Shown piece after piece: positions 35,526-43,678 of a DNA stretch of 64,000 nucleotides (the first letter of the stretch is position 1; each line of letters begins with the position of its first letter). The notes under the pieces were generated by a model. The model made no database searches. It was given only the letters and a program-made list of their open reading frames with translations, and was not told the DNA's origin. Both the position numbers and the translations under genes were made by a program. The DNA is taken from positions 62,001 to 126,000 of the forward strand of contig NZ_JNCS01000006.1 in assembly GCF_000731985.1 (NCBI RefSeq). Direction: 5' to 3'. This stretch comes from Natrinema altunense (lineage in GTDB: Archaea; Halobacteriota; Halobacteria; Halobacteriales; Natrialbaceae).

Positions 35526-35972
35526 GTGATCGTCGTCATCTGCGGGCCGCCGGGCGCGGGCAAGACTACGATTACGGCCCGCGTCCGCGCTCGGCTCGCG
35601 GACCGCGGCGTTCGGGTCCGGACGGTCCACTCCGACGACTTCTCGAGGCGGACCTACGAGCGACTGGCCGAGCGGGTCGCCGACGCGCCGGAGACGGGGA
35701 TCACGCTGGCCGACGGGACGTTCTACCGGCGGCAGTGGCAGACAAGGATTCGGGCGCTGGGCGACGTGCGAATCGTCCACGTGACCGCGAGCCTCGAGAC
35801 CTGCCTCGAGCGCAATCGCCACCGGGCGGAGCCGATCGACGAGCAGGGCGTCCACGTCGTGTATCGGGAGTTCGACGAGCCGGACGCCGACCTCGAGATC
35901 GATACCGACGAGTACGGGCCTGACGAGGCGGCCGACCGGATCACGGCCGTGATCGGTGGCTGGCGCGAGTGA
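35526..35972 (+). CDS. P-loop kinase, adenylylsulfate-kinase-like
   Basis: A 148-residue P-loop NTPase. Walker A is ICGPPGAGKTTITARV at residues 5-20; RTVHSDDFSRRTYERL and DVRIVHVTASLETCLERNR resemble APS kinase and other small nucleoside/sugar kinases. It may be an adenylylsulfate kinase or a related kinase such as seryl-tRNA-Sec kinase type; no sulfate genes are nearby. GTG 35526 is chosen, as the conserved region starts there; a TTG at 35496 would add a short extension. Confidence 0.75.
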   Translation: MIVVICGPPGAGKTTITARVRARLADRGVRVRTVHSDDFSRRTYERLAERVADAPETGITLADGTFYRRQWQTRIRALGDVRIVHVTASLETCLERNRHRAEPIDEQGVHVVYREFDEPDADLEIDTDEYGPDEAADRITAVIGGWRE

Positions 35973-36069
35973 GTCGGGGTTGTCCGGCGGCGGCCGTCCC
36001 GCTGAGCCGCGGGCGTGAAAACGGACCGACAGAAATTTGACAATGAGGTAACTAATATGCGGCGGACGC

Positions 36070-36258
36070 ATGGACCTGATGGATCTCTTTCAGACGCTGA
36101 CGCTGTGGTTCGTCTTGATGATCTTCCTCCGGACGGGGTCCGGGAACGCCGGGCTGATAGTCACGGCTAGTGCGTACCTTGCGATCATTCTCGTCCTTGT
36201 CCTGCCGGTCTTTCTCCTACTGGTCGGTCTCGACGAATTGAGCGGCGGGGGAGTCTGA
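36070..36258 (+). CDS. Small membrane protein
   Basis: A 62-residue protein with two predicted membrane segments (LWFVLMIFLRTG and YLAIILVLVLPVFLLLVGL). It has the hydrophobicity profile of a true small membrane protein and an AT-rich upstream region (ACTAATATG). No family recognised. It sits between a P-loop kinase and a DUF7344-like regulator on the same strand. Confidence 0.5.
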   Translation: MDLMDLFQTLTLWFVLMIFLRTGSGNAGLIVTASAYLAIILVLVLPVFLLLVGLDELSGGGV

Positions 36259-36430
36259 CCCGGGACGGACTCGAGAAACCCGATCCTGCTCCCCGGTGGC
36301 GCGAGTGGTGACGGCCTCTCCGGGTGGAACGTAGTTGGGGGGTAACGCAGCCGTCGGCGACGTGTGATCGTTGTCACCCGGTTAATCAAAAAATTAATTC
36401 GAGTGAATATGTTTGCTACTTAAGTTGCTT

Positions 36431-36446
36431 CGCCCCTATGGGGGCG
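36431..36446. promoter_or_regulatory. 16-bp palindrome directly before a regulator start
   Basis: CGCCCC-TATG-GGGGCG ends one base before the ATG of the DUF7344-like regulator. A TATA-like ACTTAAGT lies at 36418-36425, so the palindrome covers the predicted transcription start. An autoregulatory operator is a reasonable guess. Confidence 0.5.
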
Positions 36447-36447
36447 T

Positions 36448-36762
36448 ATGTCCAATATAGATGGATTTTTCCGATCAGTTGTGAATGTCCAGCGCCGTCG
36501 ATTGTTAGTCCACATGCTATCACACAATCCAGAGGATGAATCGAAACTCTACACTGACGATATCGAAACGACCGAGACGGAAGAAGCGAGGTTACTCACC
36601 GAGATGAAACATACGCACCTGCCGCTGTTGGAGGACTACGGGTTCATCGACTGGGACCGGGACACCCACGAGGTAACGAAGGGGCCGGAGTTCGACGAAA
36701 TCAGACCGCTCTTGGAGATGATGATCAATAACAAGGACGAACTCCCGGATGACTGGTTGTAG
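36448..36762 (+). CDS. DUF7344-like winged-helix regulator
   Basis: A 104-residue protein (MSNIDGFFRSVVNVQRRRLL...) with the hallmark QRRRLLVHMLSH, LTEMKHTHLPLLEDYGFIDW and C-terminal acidic end. It is one of the haloarchaeal DUF7344 wHTH transcription factors, like those at 21683 and 44967. Leaderless start, with TATA at about -26. The codon use is slightly more AT-rich than the neighbours. Targets unknown. Confidence 0.82.
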   Translation: MSNIDGFFRSVVNVQRRRLLVHMLSHNPEDESKLYTDDIETTETEEARLLTEMKHTHLPLLEDYGFIDWDRDTHEVTKGPEFDEIRPLLEMMINNKDELPDDWL

Positions 36763-37128
36763 TACGAACGCGTCGTGGGAACCGTCCCGCGTACTGTCTC
36801 CCCTCGTTGGACGGTGAGTTAGCCGAGAACCGGGAGGGCCGCTCGAGGCGGGGACCCACCCCCAACGGATGCGACTCGCTTTCACGGAAGTAACAGTAGA
36901 TATAAGTTAGTATGGGACAACGATTAGGACGGAAGCGGGTCTCCAGAAGCAGGGGACGTATCGAAACGTCCCGGGTGGATCCAGCACCCGAGACTTCGCT
37001 TCCAAACCCGCGAGGGTTTCGAAGCATGATTGCGTACATTCTACCGGGATATAAACGTCCCGCACGACAGCCGAATCGCCCGACACGAGTAGCCTCGCTG
37101 TTGTCACGGCGTGTGAGTGGTGGGTGCG
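36763..37128. repeat. 366-bp intergenic region with two long palindromes
   Basis: No convincing gene. Two inverted repeats occur: 36953-36972 (GGGACGT, 6-base loop, ACGTCCC) and 36998-37025 (GCTTC-x-AAACCC, short loop, GGGTTT-x-GAAGC). A TATA-like GATATAAAC at 37050-37058 lies about 75 bases before the small zinc gene, and another (GATATAAGT) at 36899. The region may encode a small RNA or be a regulator-binding region. Confidence 0.45.
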
Positions 37129-37296
37129 ATGGGTAGCGACGGGGCGGCGAGCGACGATGCTGCGTCGTCGGCACCGCCCGACTGTCCACGCTGTGGGCGG
37201 CGGATCGCGTTCCTCACCGTCTCCGGCCCGATGACGGCGTCGGTCAGTCCCTGTGGCTGTTCGGTGCCGCCCGCGCTCGTCCACCGCGAGGACTGA
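37129..37296 (+). CDS. Small zinc-ribbon microprotein
   Basis: A 55-residue protein too short for most gene finders. It has a CPRCGRR pair (CxxC) and a PCGCS (CxC) pair 20 residues later, a plausible small zinc finger. The N-terminus is Ala/Ser/Asp-rich, as is usual for haloarchaeal microproteins. It ends HRED*. The four-cysteine spacing and good coding character support it. Function unknown. Confidence 0.6.
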   Translation: MGSDGAASDDAASSAPPDCPRCGRRIAFLTVSGPMTASVSPCGCSVPPALVHRED

Positions 37297-37607
37297 GCCG
37301 GGGCTCGGCCGCGAGTCCCGGCGGGTAGCCGACCGGTCGGCCCTGCCGTTCGAAATCACCACCACCACCCAACCGACAGCGGTCGCCGGGCGGTCGGTCC
37401 GGAAGCGGGCCTCGGGTCGGGACGAGGCGTCGACTCAGTACTACCGTCGGCGCGCAGTTTTTCGGCGCGTCTCGGCGACGGATCGAGCGCGCCCGCTCAG
37501 TGCGAGCGGCAGCGTTCGGACGGATCGGCTGCCGGTCCGTCGCTCCATCTGGCAGTCGTCAGCGCGCCGCGTTCCCGGTGTGTCTCCGTTCGCGCTCGAG
37601 GTTCGAG
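37297..37607. other. Intergenic, no feature recognised
   Basis: A 311-base GC-rich convergent gap between the zinc microprotein and the Tat-exported protein. I find no gene, tRNA or long repeat. Some short GC-rich dyads may act as terminators. Confidence 0.5.
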
Positions 37608-38486
37608 TTAGCGACCGAACTCGAGCGCGAACGGGGCGGTCGGGGAGAGATCGGCGGGCAGCCGATCGGGGACGATCGTCTCCGGCAGCGCGGTCCAGTC
37701 GAGGTCGTCCTCGCCGGGGACCGCGTCGGTCTCGAACGCGGGGTCGTCCGCGGGTGGCAGGTCGCGGTATTCGTCGGGGGGCGCGTCGTGCGCGTAGACG
37801 CTTTCGGGGTGGTCGACCCGCCAGACGTGGAGCATACAGGGCGTTCGGCAGGGGAACTCGAGGAGGTCGTCCGTGGACGACTGCTCGTAGGTCTGTCGAT
37901 AGAACCACCACGCGAACCGGCCGGGAAGGCCGGTGTGGGCGTGCCACGGCGAACACCGTTGCTCGTCGTCGTCCGTGCCGTATACCGCCGGCGGCTCGAC
38001 CGGCTCCCCCTCGTTCGTCGCGATGAACATGACGCCGAGGGATCGCCACGACTGGTTGTCGACGAGGACCGACTCCGGCCGGGTGGGGTCCAGCAGTTCG
38101 TCGTCGCCGATGAACGCCGGGTTGAGCCAGTGTGACCAGCTGTCGTCGCCCATCTCGAGCGTGTCGAAGTACGGTTTGTACCCCGCGTCGAGCAGCGCGT
38201 CCACGTCGGGATACCGCGTCTCGAGGGCGTCGGTCACGGACGATCGGAGGGCGGTCGTCGCCGGGTGATCGTCCGCACAGCCCTCCGTCGTCGCCCCCTC
38301 GCAGTCGGTCATACTGGGCTCGAGGGTGGCCTCCGGACAGTCGTCGTCGAACTGCGAGACGCCTGCGGCATCCCCCGTCCCCCCGGTGGCGTGTGCGCTG
38401 CCGATGCCCGAAAGCGCGACCGTCCCGGCCGACGCTCGGAGCAGCGCTCGTCGGGCCACGGTTCGTTCGCCGTTACTGTCGTCCAT
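37608..38486 (-). CDS. Tat-exported protein of unknown function
   Basis: A 292-residue secreted protein. Tat signal VARRALLRASAGTVALSG with AxA cleavage near residue 34. The mature part has FIGDDELLDPTRPESVLVDN, CSPWHAHTGLPGRFAWWFYR and FPCRTPCMLHVWRVDHPES: conserved His, Cys and aromatic residues that could bind metal. I do not recognise a family. ATG 38486 is chosen because the Tat signal starts there, although the open frame continues upstream to 38846. Confidence 0.72.
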   Translation of the reverse strand: MDDSNGERTVARRALLRASAGTVALSGIGSAHATGGTGDAAGVSQFDDDCPEATLEPSMTDCEGATTEGCADDHPATTALRSSVTDALETRYPDVDALLDAGYKPYFDTLEMGDDSWSHWLNPAFIGDDELLDPTRPESVLVDNQSWRSLGVMFIATNEGEPVEPPAVYGTDDDEQRCSPWHAHTGLPGRFAWWFYRQTYEQSSTDDLLEFPCRTPCMLHVWRVDHPESVYAHDAPPDEYRDLPPADDPAFETDAVPGEDDLDWTALPETIVPDRLPADLSPTAPFALEFGR

Positions 38487-38578
38487 CCCAGCACGGTCCA
38501 CATCGACCGACGGTATGAAACCCCGTTGCCGCTCGGACTGAAAATCGCCCCAACCGACAGTCGTCGAGGGACGGCGCG

Positions 38579-39631
38579 TCAGTCGCCCGCCGACTCGAGG
38601 ACGGCACCCGTTCCCGGGCGCTCGAGGCCACCGAGATCGATCCGGCCGTCGGGCATCGGAACGCCGTCGGCGGGATCGTCGGCCAGAAGGAGCGAGCCGT
38701 CGAGATCGGCGTAGTCGAGCAGCGGCGCGAGGTGACAGGCCGCCGCGATCGAGGCGTTGGATTCGGTCATACAGCCGCACATCACTTCGAGGCCGTGGGC
38801 GCGAGCGGCGCTGATCATCCGCCTGGCTTCCCGCAGGCCGCCGCATTTCATCAGCTTCAGGTTCGCGATGTCACAGCGGTCGGCGATCCGGGGAATGTCC
38901 GCGAGCGTGATACACGACTCGTCGGCGGCGATCGGCAGCGCCGACCGCTCGGAGACGAACCGCAGTCCCTCGGGGTCCTCGGCCGGGACCGGTTGTTCGA
39001 CGAACATGAGGTCGAACTCGGCGAGGCGGTCGATCTTCGCGACCGCTTCGCGCGGCGTCCAGGCCTCGTTCGCGTCGACGAACAGTCGCACGTCGGGCGC
39101 GACCGACCGGATCGTCCGGACGATCTCGAGATCGCGGTCGGTGCCGAGTTTGACTTTCAGCGTGCCGTACCCTCGATCGACGGCCGTTTCGGTCTTCTCG
39201 CGCATCGTCTCGAGGTCGTCCAGCCCGATGGTGTAGGACGTCGTGGGGGCGTCGTCGGGGTCGAGTCCCCAGTACCGGTACAGCGGGACCGCGAGCCGTT
39301 TCGCGACGAGGTCGTGGAGGGCGATGCTCACTGCGGTCCGTGCGGCCGGATTCCGCCGGACCGTGTCGCGCATGCGCCGTTCGATCCGCTCGAGTTGGTG
39401 GGGATCGCCGACGTCCTCGACGACCGCGAGGAGGTCGGGCAGGACGGCCGCGACGGTGTCGGCGGTCTCGCCGTAGTGGGTCGCCGGCGCGGCAGCGCCG
39501 AGGCCCGTTGTGCCGTCGTCGGCGTCGATCCGGACGAAGAGCACCTCGGTCTCGGTCGTCGTTCCCCGGGCGATCCCGAACGGGTACTCGAGGGGGAGCG
39601 AGCGGCGTTCGACGGCGGTCTCGAGGCCCAT
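38579..39631 (-). CDS. dgcA: Enolase-superfamily epimerase (DgcA-like; N-acyl/dipeptide amino acid racemase)
   Basis: Mandelate-racemase/muconate-lactonising family enzyme of 350 residues. Catalytic and metal residues are visible: K-x-K in GTLKVKLG, Asp in LFVDANEAW, Glu in MFVEQPVPAED, Asp in IAADESCITL, and Lys in LKLMKCGG. The family includes dipeptide (Ala-Glu) epimerase and N-acetyl-D-glutamate racemase DgcA. Pairing one base downstream of a DUF1611 (DgcN) gene favours DgcA: N-acetyl-D-Glu to N-acetyl-L-Glu. Substrate not proved. Confidence 0.82.
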   Translation of the reverse strand: MGLETAVERRSLPLEYPFGIARGTTTETEVLFVRIDADDGTTGLGAAAPATHYGETADTVAAVLPDLLAVVEDVGDPHQLERIERRMRDTVRRNPAARTAVSIALHDLVAKRLAVPLYRYWGLDPDDAPTTSYTIGLDDLETMREKTETAVDRGYGTLKVKLGTDRDLEIVRTIRSVAPDVRLFVDANEAWTPREAVAKIDRLAEFDLMFVEQPVPAEDPEGLRFVSERSALPIAADESCITLADIPRIADRCDIANLKLMKCGGLREARRMISAARAHGLEVMCGCMTESNASIAAACHLAPLLDYADLDGSLLLADDPADGVPMPDGRIDLGGLERPGTGAVLESAGD

Positions 39632-39632
39632 C

Positions 39633-40652
39633 TCAGCACAGCACCTCGAGCAACTCGTCGGTTCCGAAGCGGATCACGTCGGTCGCGGGGCGGTCGAGCG
39701 CGTCGGCGTACTCGTCGACGGCCTCGCGGGCTCGCTCGTCGCTCTCGAGGCTGGCGGTGTTGAGCGCCCCGGCGACGACTCGACTGTCCGCGACCGGCGC
39801 GGCGATGCTCTCGTAGAGATCGATATAGGTCTGCATCGACGGCAGCGCGACCGATTCGTAGCCGTGTACCGCGTCCTGGCCGGCGTTGTGACAGAGCACG
39901 AGCGTGTCGGCCATCGACCCGTGGAGGATGCCGAGCGTGACCGCCGAGTACGCCGGGTGGACGATGCTGCCCTGCCCCTCGACGAACAGGTAGTCGTGAT
40001 CGTCGCCCTTCTCGAGGATCAGTTCCTCGACCGCGCCCGCGGCGAAGTCGCTGACGACGCGATCGATCGGCGTGCCCCAGCCCTCGATCATGATCCCGGT
40101 CTGGCCGGTCGGGATAACGGCGGCGTCGTGGCCGGCTGCGCGGGCGTCGCGGGCGAGTTCCATCGTCGTCGTCATCTTGCCGACCGAACAGTCGGTGCCG
40201 ACGGTGAGGATCACCTCGGCGTCGACCTGGTCGGCGACGCCGTCGGCAACCGTGAGATCGGCCGGCGGGTTTCGAACGTCGCGAATCTCGCAGTCGTTGT
40301 CGGCCGCCAGCCGGGCGAACTCCTCGTCGTCCGCGAGGAAGTAGTGCAATCCGGAAATCACGTCACAGCCGTACTCGAGGGCCGTCCGCACGTCTTCGCG
40401 CCAGCTCTCGTCGAAGCCGCCGCCGATCGGTGCGATCCCGATCAGCAGGGTGTCGACGGCGTCCGGCTCGAGGTCGGCCATGCCGGAGACGATCGGTGCG
40501 TCCTGGACGTCGGGAACGAGGTCCGCGACGCGTCGGCCGTCGTTCGCTCGATCGAGGACGGCGACGACGTCGTGATCGGCGTACCGGAGGACGCCGAGTG
40601 CTGTCTTGGCTCGGTCGGGGAATTTCTCGTGTGCGAGAATTGCGACACGCAT
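39633..40652 (-). CDS. dgcN: DUF1611 family, DgcN-like D-glutamate N-acetyltransferase
   Basis: A 339-residue protein. An N-terminal Rossmann-like part (AILAHEKFPDRAKTALGVL) is followed by a P-loop-containing domain with ILTVGTDCSVGKMTTTMEL at about residues 148-166 and VIPTGQTGIMIEGWGTPID. This is the DUF1611 family, characterised in bacteria as DgcN, which acetylates D-glutamate with acetyl-CoA. The stop is one base from the DgcA-like start, a tight operon. A TATA-like AGTATAAGT sits 25-33 bases before the ATG, so a leaderless transcript is likely. Confidence 0.82.
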   Translation of the reverse strand: MRVAILAHEKFPDRAKTALGVLRYADHDVVAVLDRANDGRRVADLVPDVQDAPIVSGMADLEPDAVDTLLIGIAPIGGGFDESWREDVRTALEYGCDVISGLHYFLADDEEFARLAADNDCEIRDVRNPPADLTVADGVADQVDAEVILTVGTDCSVGKMTTTMELARDARAAGHDAAVIPTGQTGIMIEGWGTPIDRVVSDFAAGAVEELILEKGDDHDYLFVEGQGSIVHPAYSAVTLGILHGSMADTLVLCHNAGQDAVHGYESVALPSMQTYIDLYESIAAPVADSRVVAGALNTASLESDERAREAVDEYADALDRPATDVIRFGTDELLEVLC

Positions 40653-40676
40653 ACCCGGAGAGAGATGAAGTAATCA

Positions 40677-40685
40677 CTTATACTA
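40677..40685 (-). promoter_or_regulatory. TATA-like element of the dgcN-dgcA operon
   Basis: AGTATAAGT read on the minus strand, 25-33 bases before the dgcN ATG. Good match in position and sequence for a haloarchaeal core promoter. Confidence 0.5.
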
Positions 40686-41053
40686 TTGGTGGCCAGTCCA
40701 GTAAAGAGCCAATACATCTAGTTTCAGTAATCAATTGGTGTCATCCGACGAGAGAAAGTGATCGGAGCGGGCGGTGATCGGCGGCGAACGACGAGTGTCG
40801 AAATGTCGGATGTAAATAGTATTAAATTAAAGACGGAGAGGGTATTCGAGAGCGAATATTGTCAATGTGTTTTTACTATTTCGTGGATACCGAAACTCTC
40901 ATTCCGGTTACCACCCGATTCGACCACAACTTCGTGTTCCACCAGTTCGGACGGGTCGGTACGGGGCCGATTCGCGACGGTTCTGTCGACATCGTTCTGT
41001 GGGACCGAATCAGTACGTCGAACTGACATTGCTCGGCGGGAGTGCTGAAACGA
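40686..41053. other. Divergent intergenic region, AT-rich stretch, no gene
   Basis: About 370 bases between divergent genes. An AT-rich stretch at 40811-40835 (TAAATAGTATTAAATTAAAG) could hold a promoter for the sulfatase-like gene, but it is over 200 bases from the start, so a long leader or an undetected small RNA would be needed. No intact protein seen. Confidence 0.45.
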
Positions 41054-42490
41054 ATGACATCCGATACATCGGTTTCGAACGTCGTGCTCGTCACGGTCGA
41101 CTCGCTGCGGGCGGACGCGATCGGTCCGTACGAAAGCGACCGCCACACGCCGGTCATGGATTCCCTCGCCGACCGCGGGACCGTCTTCGACCGGGCCTTC
41201 GCGACCGGTAACTGGACGCCCTTTTCGTTCCCGTCGATCCTCTCCTCGCGGCCCGTGTTCGCCGACGACGGACGGATCGGCGTCGAGGAGTCCCCGACGC
41301 TCGCGGAGACCGTCTCGGACGCGGGCGTCGCGACCGGCGGGTTCAACGCCGCGAACGGCTTTCTCACGACCCACTGGGGATACGACGACGGGTTCGACGA
41401 GTTCGACTCGTTCGTCGCGAACGTCGGCTCGAGCGTCTACAGCCGCTATCTCGCGACGCATCCCACCGTCGAGGCCTGGCTCCAGTTGGCCGCCTCGCCG
41501 GTCCGCCGCGCGGGGTCGTGGCTCCGCGGCGAGACCGACGACCGGCCGTTCCTGGACACGTCCCGACTGTTCGACGTCGAGCACGCCGCGAGCGAGTTCG
41601 TCGCGGAGACGTCGTCGCCGTTCTTCCTCTGGGTCCACTACATGGACGCCCACACGCCGTACGTCCCCGCCCCGCGCTACATCCGCGAGGTCTCGGACGA
41701 CCGGGTCGGGACCCACAGAATGCTGCTCGCCCACACCCGGACCGGACTGGGGCTGGGCGTCAGCGATCGCACCCTCTCGGACCTTCGAACGCTCTATCAG
41801 GCGGCGGTCCGACAGGTCGACGCGAGCATCGGGCGACTCCTCGAGACGCTCTCGGCGAACGACCTCGCCGACGACACCGCGGTCGTTCTGGCGGGGGACC
41901 ACGGCGAGGAGTTCCAGGAACACGGCCATCTCGCCCACTATCCGAAGTTGTACGACGAACTGATTCGGGTCCCGCTCATCGTCGACGTTCCCGGCACCGA
42001 GGGGGGCCGAGTCGAGGGGCAGGTCGGACTCGATTCGATCTCCCCGACGGTGACCGATCTGCTGGACGTCGAGGCCCCGGCGTCGTGGACCGGCGACACG
42101 CTCGTCCCCAGCGTCGTCGGGGACGAGTCGCCCGCCGACGACCCGGTCGTCTCGGTCACGGTCCGGGACGAGTCGGTGACGGCCCAACCGATTCCGCGCT
42201 CGCTCGCGGACGGTGACCTCCTCGTCAGCGTCCGGGATCGGGACTGGACCTACATCGAAAACGTCGCGACCGGGGAGCCCGAACTGTACTATCGGCCCGA
42301 CGATCCGCGACAGCAAACGAACCTCGCGACGGAGCCGACGCCCGAACAGCGGGACGTGATCGAATCGCTCGCGCCGGTCGCGACGGCGCATGCGAACACG
42401 CTCCGGGACCGCGACGACGAGGCGACGGCCGACGACGAGGACGTCGACGAGGACCTCGAGGCACGGTTGTCGGCACTCGGCTACCGCTAA
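41054..42490 (+). CDS. Sulfatase/alkaline-phosphatase-superfamily protein
   Basis: A 478-residue cytoplasmic-type protein of the sulfatase/phosphoglycerol-transferase superfamily. Metal-binding motifs: LVTVDSLRADAIG at residues 12-24, the nucleophile region GNWTPFSFPSILSSRP (Thr/Ser rather than the Cys-x-Pro-x-Arg of true sulfatases), DAHTPYVPAPRY, and VVLAGDHGEEFQEHGH. The Thr/Ser site suggests a transferase or phosphodiesterase rather than a sulfatase. ATG 41054 is preferred to GTG 41042. It is followed two bases later by a GtrA gene, suggesting a surface polysaccharide or glycan role. Confidence 0.83.
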   Translation: MTSDTSVSNVVLVTVDSLRADAIGPYESDRHTPVMDSLADRGTVFDRAFATGNWTPFSFPSILSSRPVFADDGRIGVEESPTLAETVSDAGVATGGFNAANGFLTTHWGYDDGFDEFDSFVANVGSSVYSRYLATHPTVEAWLQLAASPVRRAGSWLRGETDDRPFLDTSRLFDVEHAASEFVAETSSPFFLWVHYMDAHTPYVPAPRYIREVSDDRVGTHRMLLAHTRTGLGLGVSDRTLSDLRTLYQAAVRQVDASIGRLLETLSANDLADDTAVVLAGDHGEEFQEHGHLAHYPKLYDELIRVPLIVDVPGTEGGRVEGQVGLDSISPTVTDLLDVEAPASWTGDTLVPSVVGDESPADDPVVSVTVRDESVTAQPIPRSLADGDLLVSVRDRDWTYIENVATGEPELYYRPDDPRQQTNLATEPTPEQRDVIESLAPVATAHANTLRDRDDEATADDEDVDEDLEARLSALGYR

Positions 42491-42491
42491 C

Positions 42492-42917
42492 ATGATCCGA
42501 TCGTTCCTTCGCAGTCTCGTCGACGGCCCGTTCGCGCGCCAGCTGCGGCGGTTCGTGATCGTCGGCATCGTGGCTGCGGGGGTACAGATGGGGTTGCTCT
42601 GGGCGTTCGTCGACAGCGCCGGACTCCATTATCTGCTCGGAGCGGTGATCGCAATCGAGATCACGATCGTCCTTTCGTACGTGCTCAACAACGCGTGGAC
42701 CTTCGAGGCGTCACAGAACACCGGGACCACCGAGTATCTCGCCGGCTTGCTCAAGACCAACGTCGTCCGCGGGACGGCGATTCCGATCCAGCTCGGCGTC
42801 CTCTTCGGCTTCGTCGAGTGGGTCCACGTGCCGTACCTGCTCGCAAACGGGATGGCCATCGCGCTCAGCGGCGTGTATCGGTACGTCCTCGACGCGCGAT
42901 GGACGTGGGGGTCGTGA
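42492..42917 (+). CDS. GtrA-family membrane protein
   Basis: A 141-residue membrane protein with four transmembrane segments. Family markers: FVIVGIVAAGVQMGLLWAF, LGAVIAIEITIVLSYVLNN, AWTFEASQNT and GVYRYVLDARWTWGS. GtrA-like proteins flip lipid-linked sugars or help glycan assembly. The start lies one base after the stop of the preceding superfamily gene (TAACATG), so the two form an operon. A second GtrA is at 53555. Confidence 0.88.
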   Translation: MIRSFLRSLVDGPFARQLRRFVIVGIVAAGVQMGLLWAFVDSAGLHYLLGAVIAIEITIVLSYVLNNAWTFEASQNTGTTEYLAGLLKTNVVRGTAIPIQLGVLFGFVEWVHVPYLLANGMAIALSGVYRYVLDARWTWGS

Positions 42918-43011
42918 TGCTCGGCACAGTCCCTCTCAGCCACGTCCCGTCGCAACGAACGGCCGATCGATCGTCCGACGGCGCGTTGAACGCTCACTCT
43001 CCTGATCACTC

Positions 43012-43581
43012 ATGAGCGGCATACTTTCGATCCCATCGGTGCTCGTGCTCGAAATGCTGGACGGGTTCCTCGTCGGCAGCGGCGAGGCGATCGTCGAGTC
43101 CGCGACCGGTTGGGGCGGGATGGGGATCGTCTTCGTCTACTCGTTTCTGATCGCGTTCGTCCTGCCGGGCCCCAGCGAGGTCGTCCTCGTCGCGCCGCTC
43201 GAGATCGGCATGCCCCCGTGGCTGCGGCTCTCGAGTATCATGCTCGTCAGCGCGACCGGAAAGATGGCCGGCAGCGTGTTCGCGTTCCACCTCGGACAGG
43301 AGGTCAAACACTCGGGACCGATAACGCGGTGGCTACGCCGGTCCCGGTGGGACGTGCTGGCGTGGTCGGAGAACCGCACCGTCCAACTGGCACAACGGTA
43401 CGGCTACGGCGGACTCGCGCTCGCCCTCTCGGTTCCGTTCTTCCCCGATACGATCTCGATCTACGCCTTCGCCGTCCTCGAGACGGATTACCCGAAATTC
43501 GCGCTGGCGACGTTCCTCGGGAGCCTCGGCCGGTTCCTCGTGACGCTCGGTCTCTTCGGCGGCCTCGTGACGGTGTTCTGA
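43012..43581 (+). CDS. DedA/VTT-family membrane protein (YqaA-like)
   Basis: A 189-residue membrane protein with the VTT/SNARE-associated (DedA) pattern: FLIAFVLPGPSEVVLVAPLE, GKMAGSVFAFHLGQEVKHS and GLALALSVPFFPDTISIYAF. About five hydrophobic segments. These proteins are thought to be lipid scramblases or transporters. Same strand as the GtrA gene with a 94-base gap, so it may be co-transcribed. Confidence 0.8.
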   Translation: MSGILSIPSVLVLEMLDGFLVGSGEAIVESATGWGGMGIVFVYSFLIAFVLPGPSEVVLVAPLEIGMPPWLRLSSIMLVSATGKMAGSVFAFHLGQEVKHSGPITRWLRRSRWDVLAWSENRTVQLAQRYGYGGLALALSVPFFPDTISIYAFAVLETDYPKFALATFLGSLGRFLVTLGLFGGLVTVF

Positions 43582-43678
43582 GAGGTCACTCGCGGAGCGT
43601 CCGCGACGCGACTGACCGACGGTTGCCGGCTGCCGACGCCGGTACTGATAAACCGACCACGCGTCAAGTCAGCGGTGA

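Noticed and set aside
36912-37136. Possible 74-codon gene with TATA-like element upstream
   Set aside because: Arg/Pro-rich, no homology seen, and overlaps two palindromes; more likely non-coding.
41042-41053. GTG start for the sulfatase-like gene
   Set aside because: ATG 41054 is 12 bases downstream in the same frame and the added residues do not match the family.
40862-42568. Open frame of 568 codons on the - strand
   Set aside because: Antisense to the sulfatase-like gene; composition is Arg/Asp/Val-rich as expected for a shadow frame.
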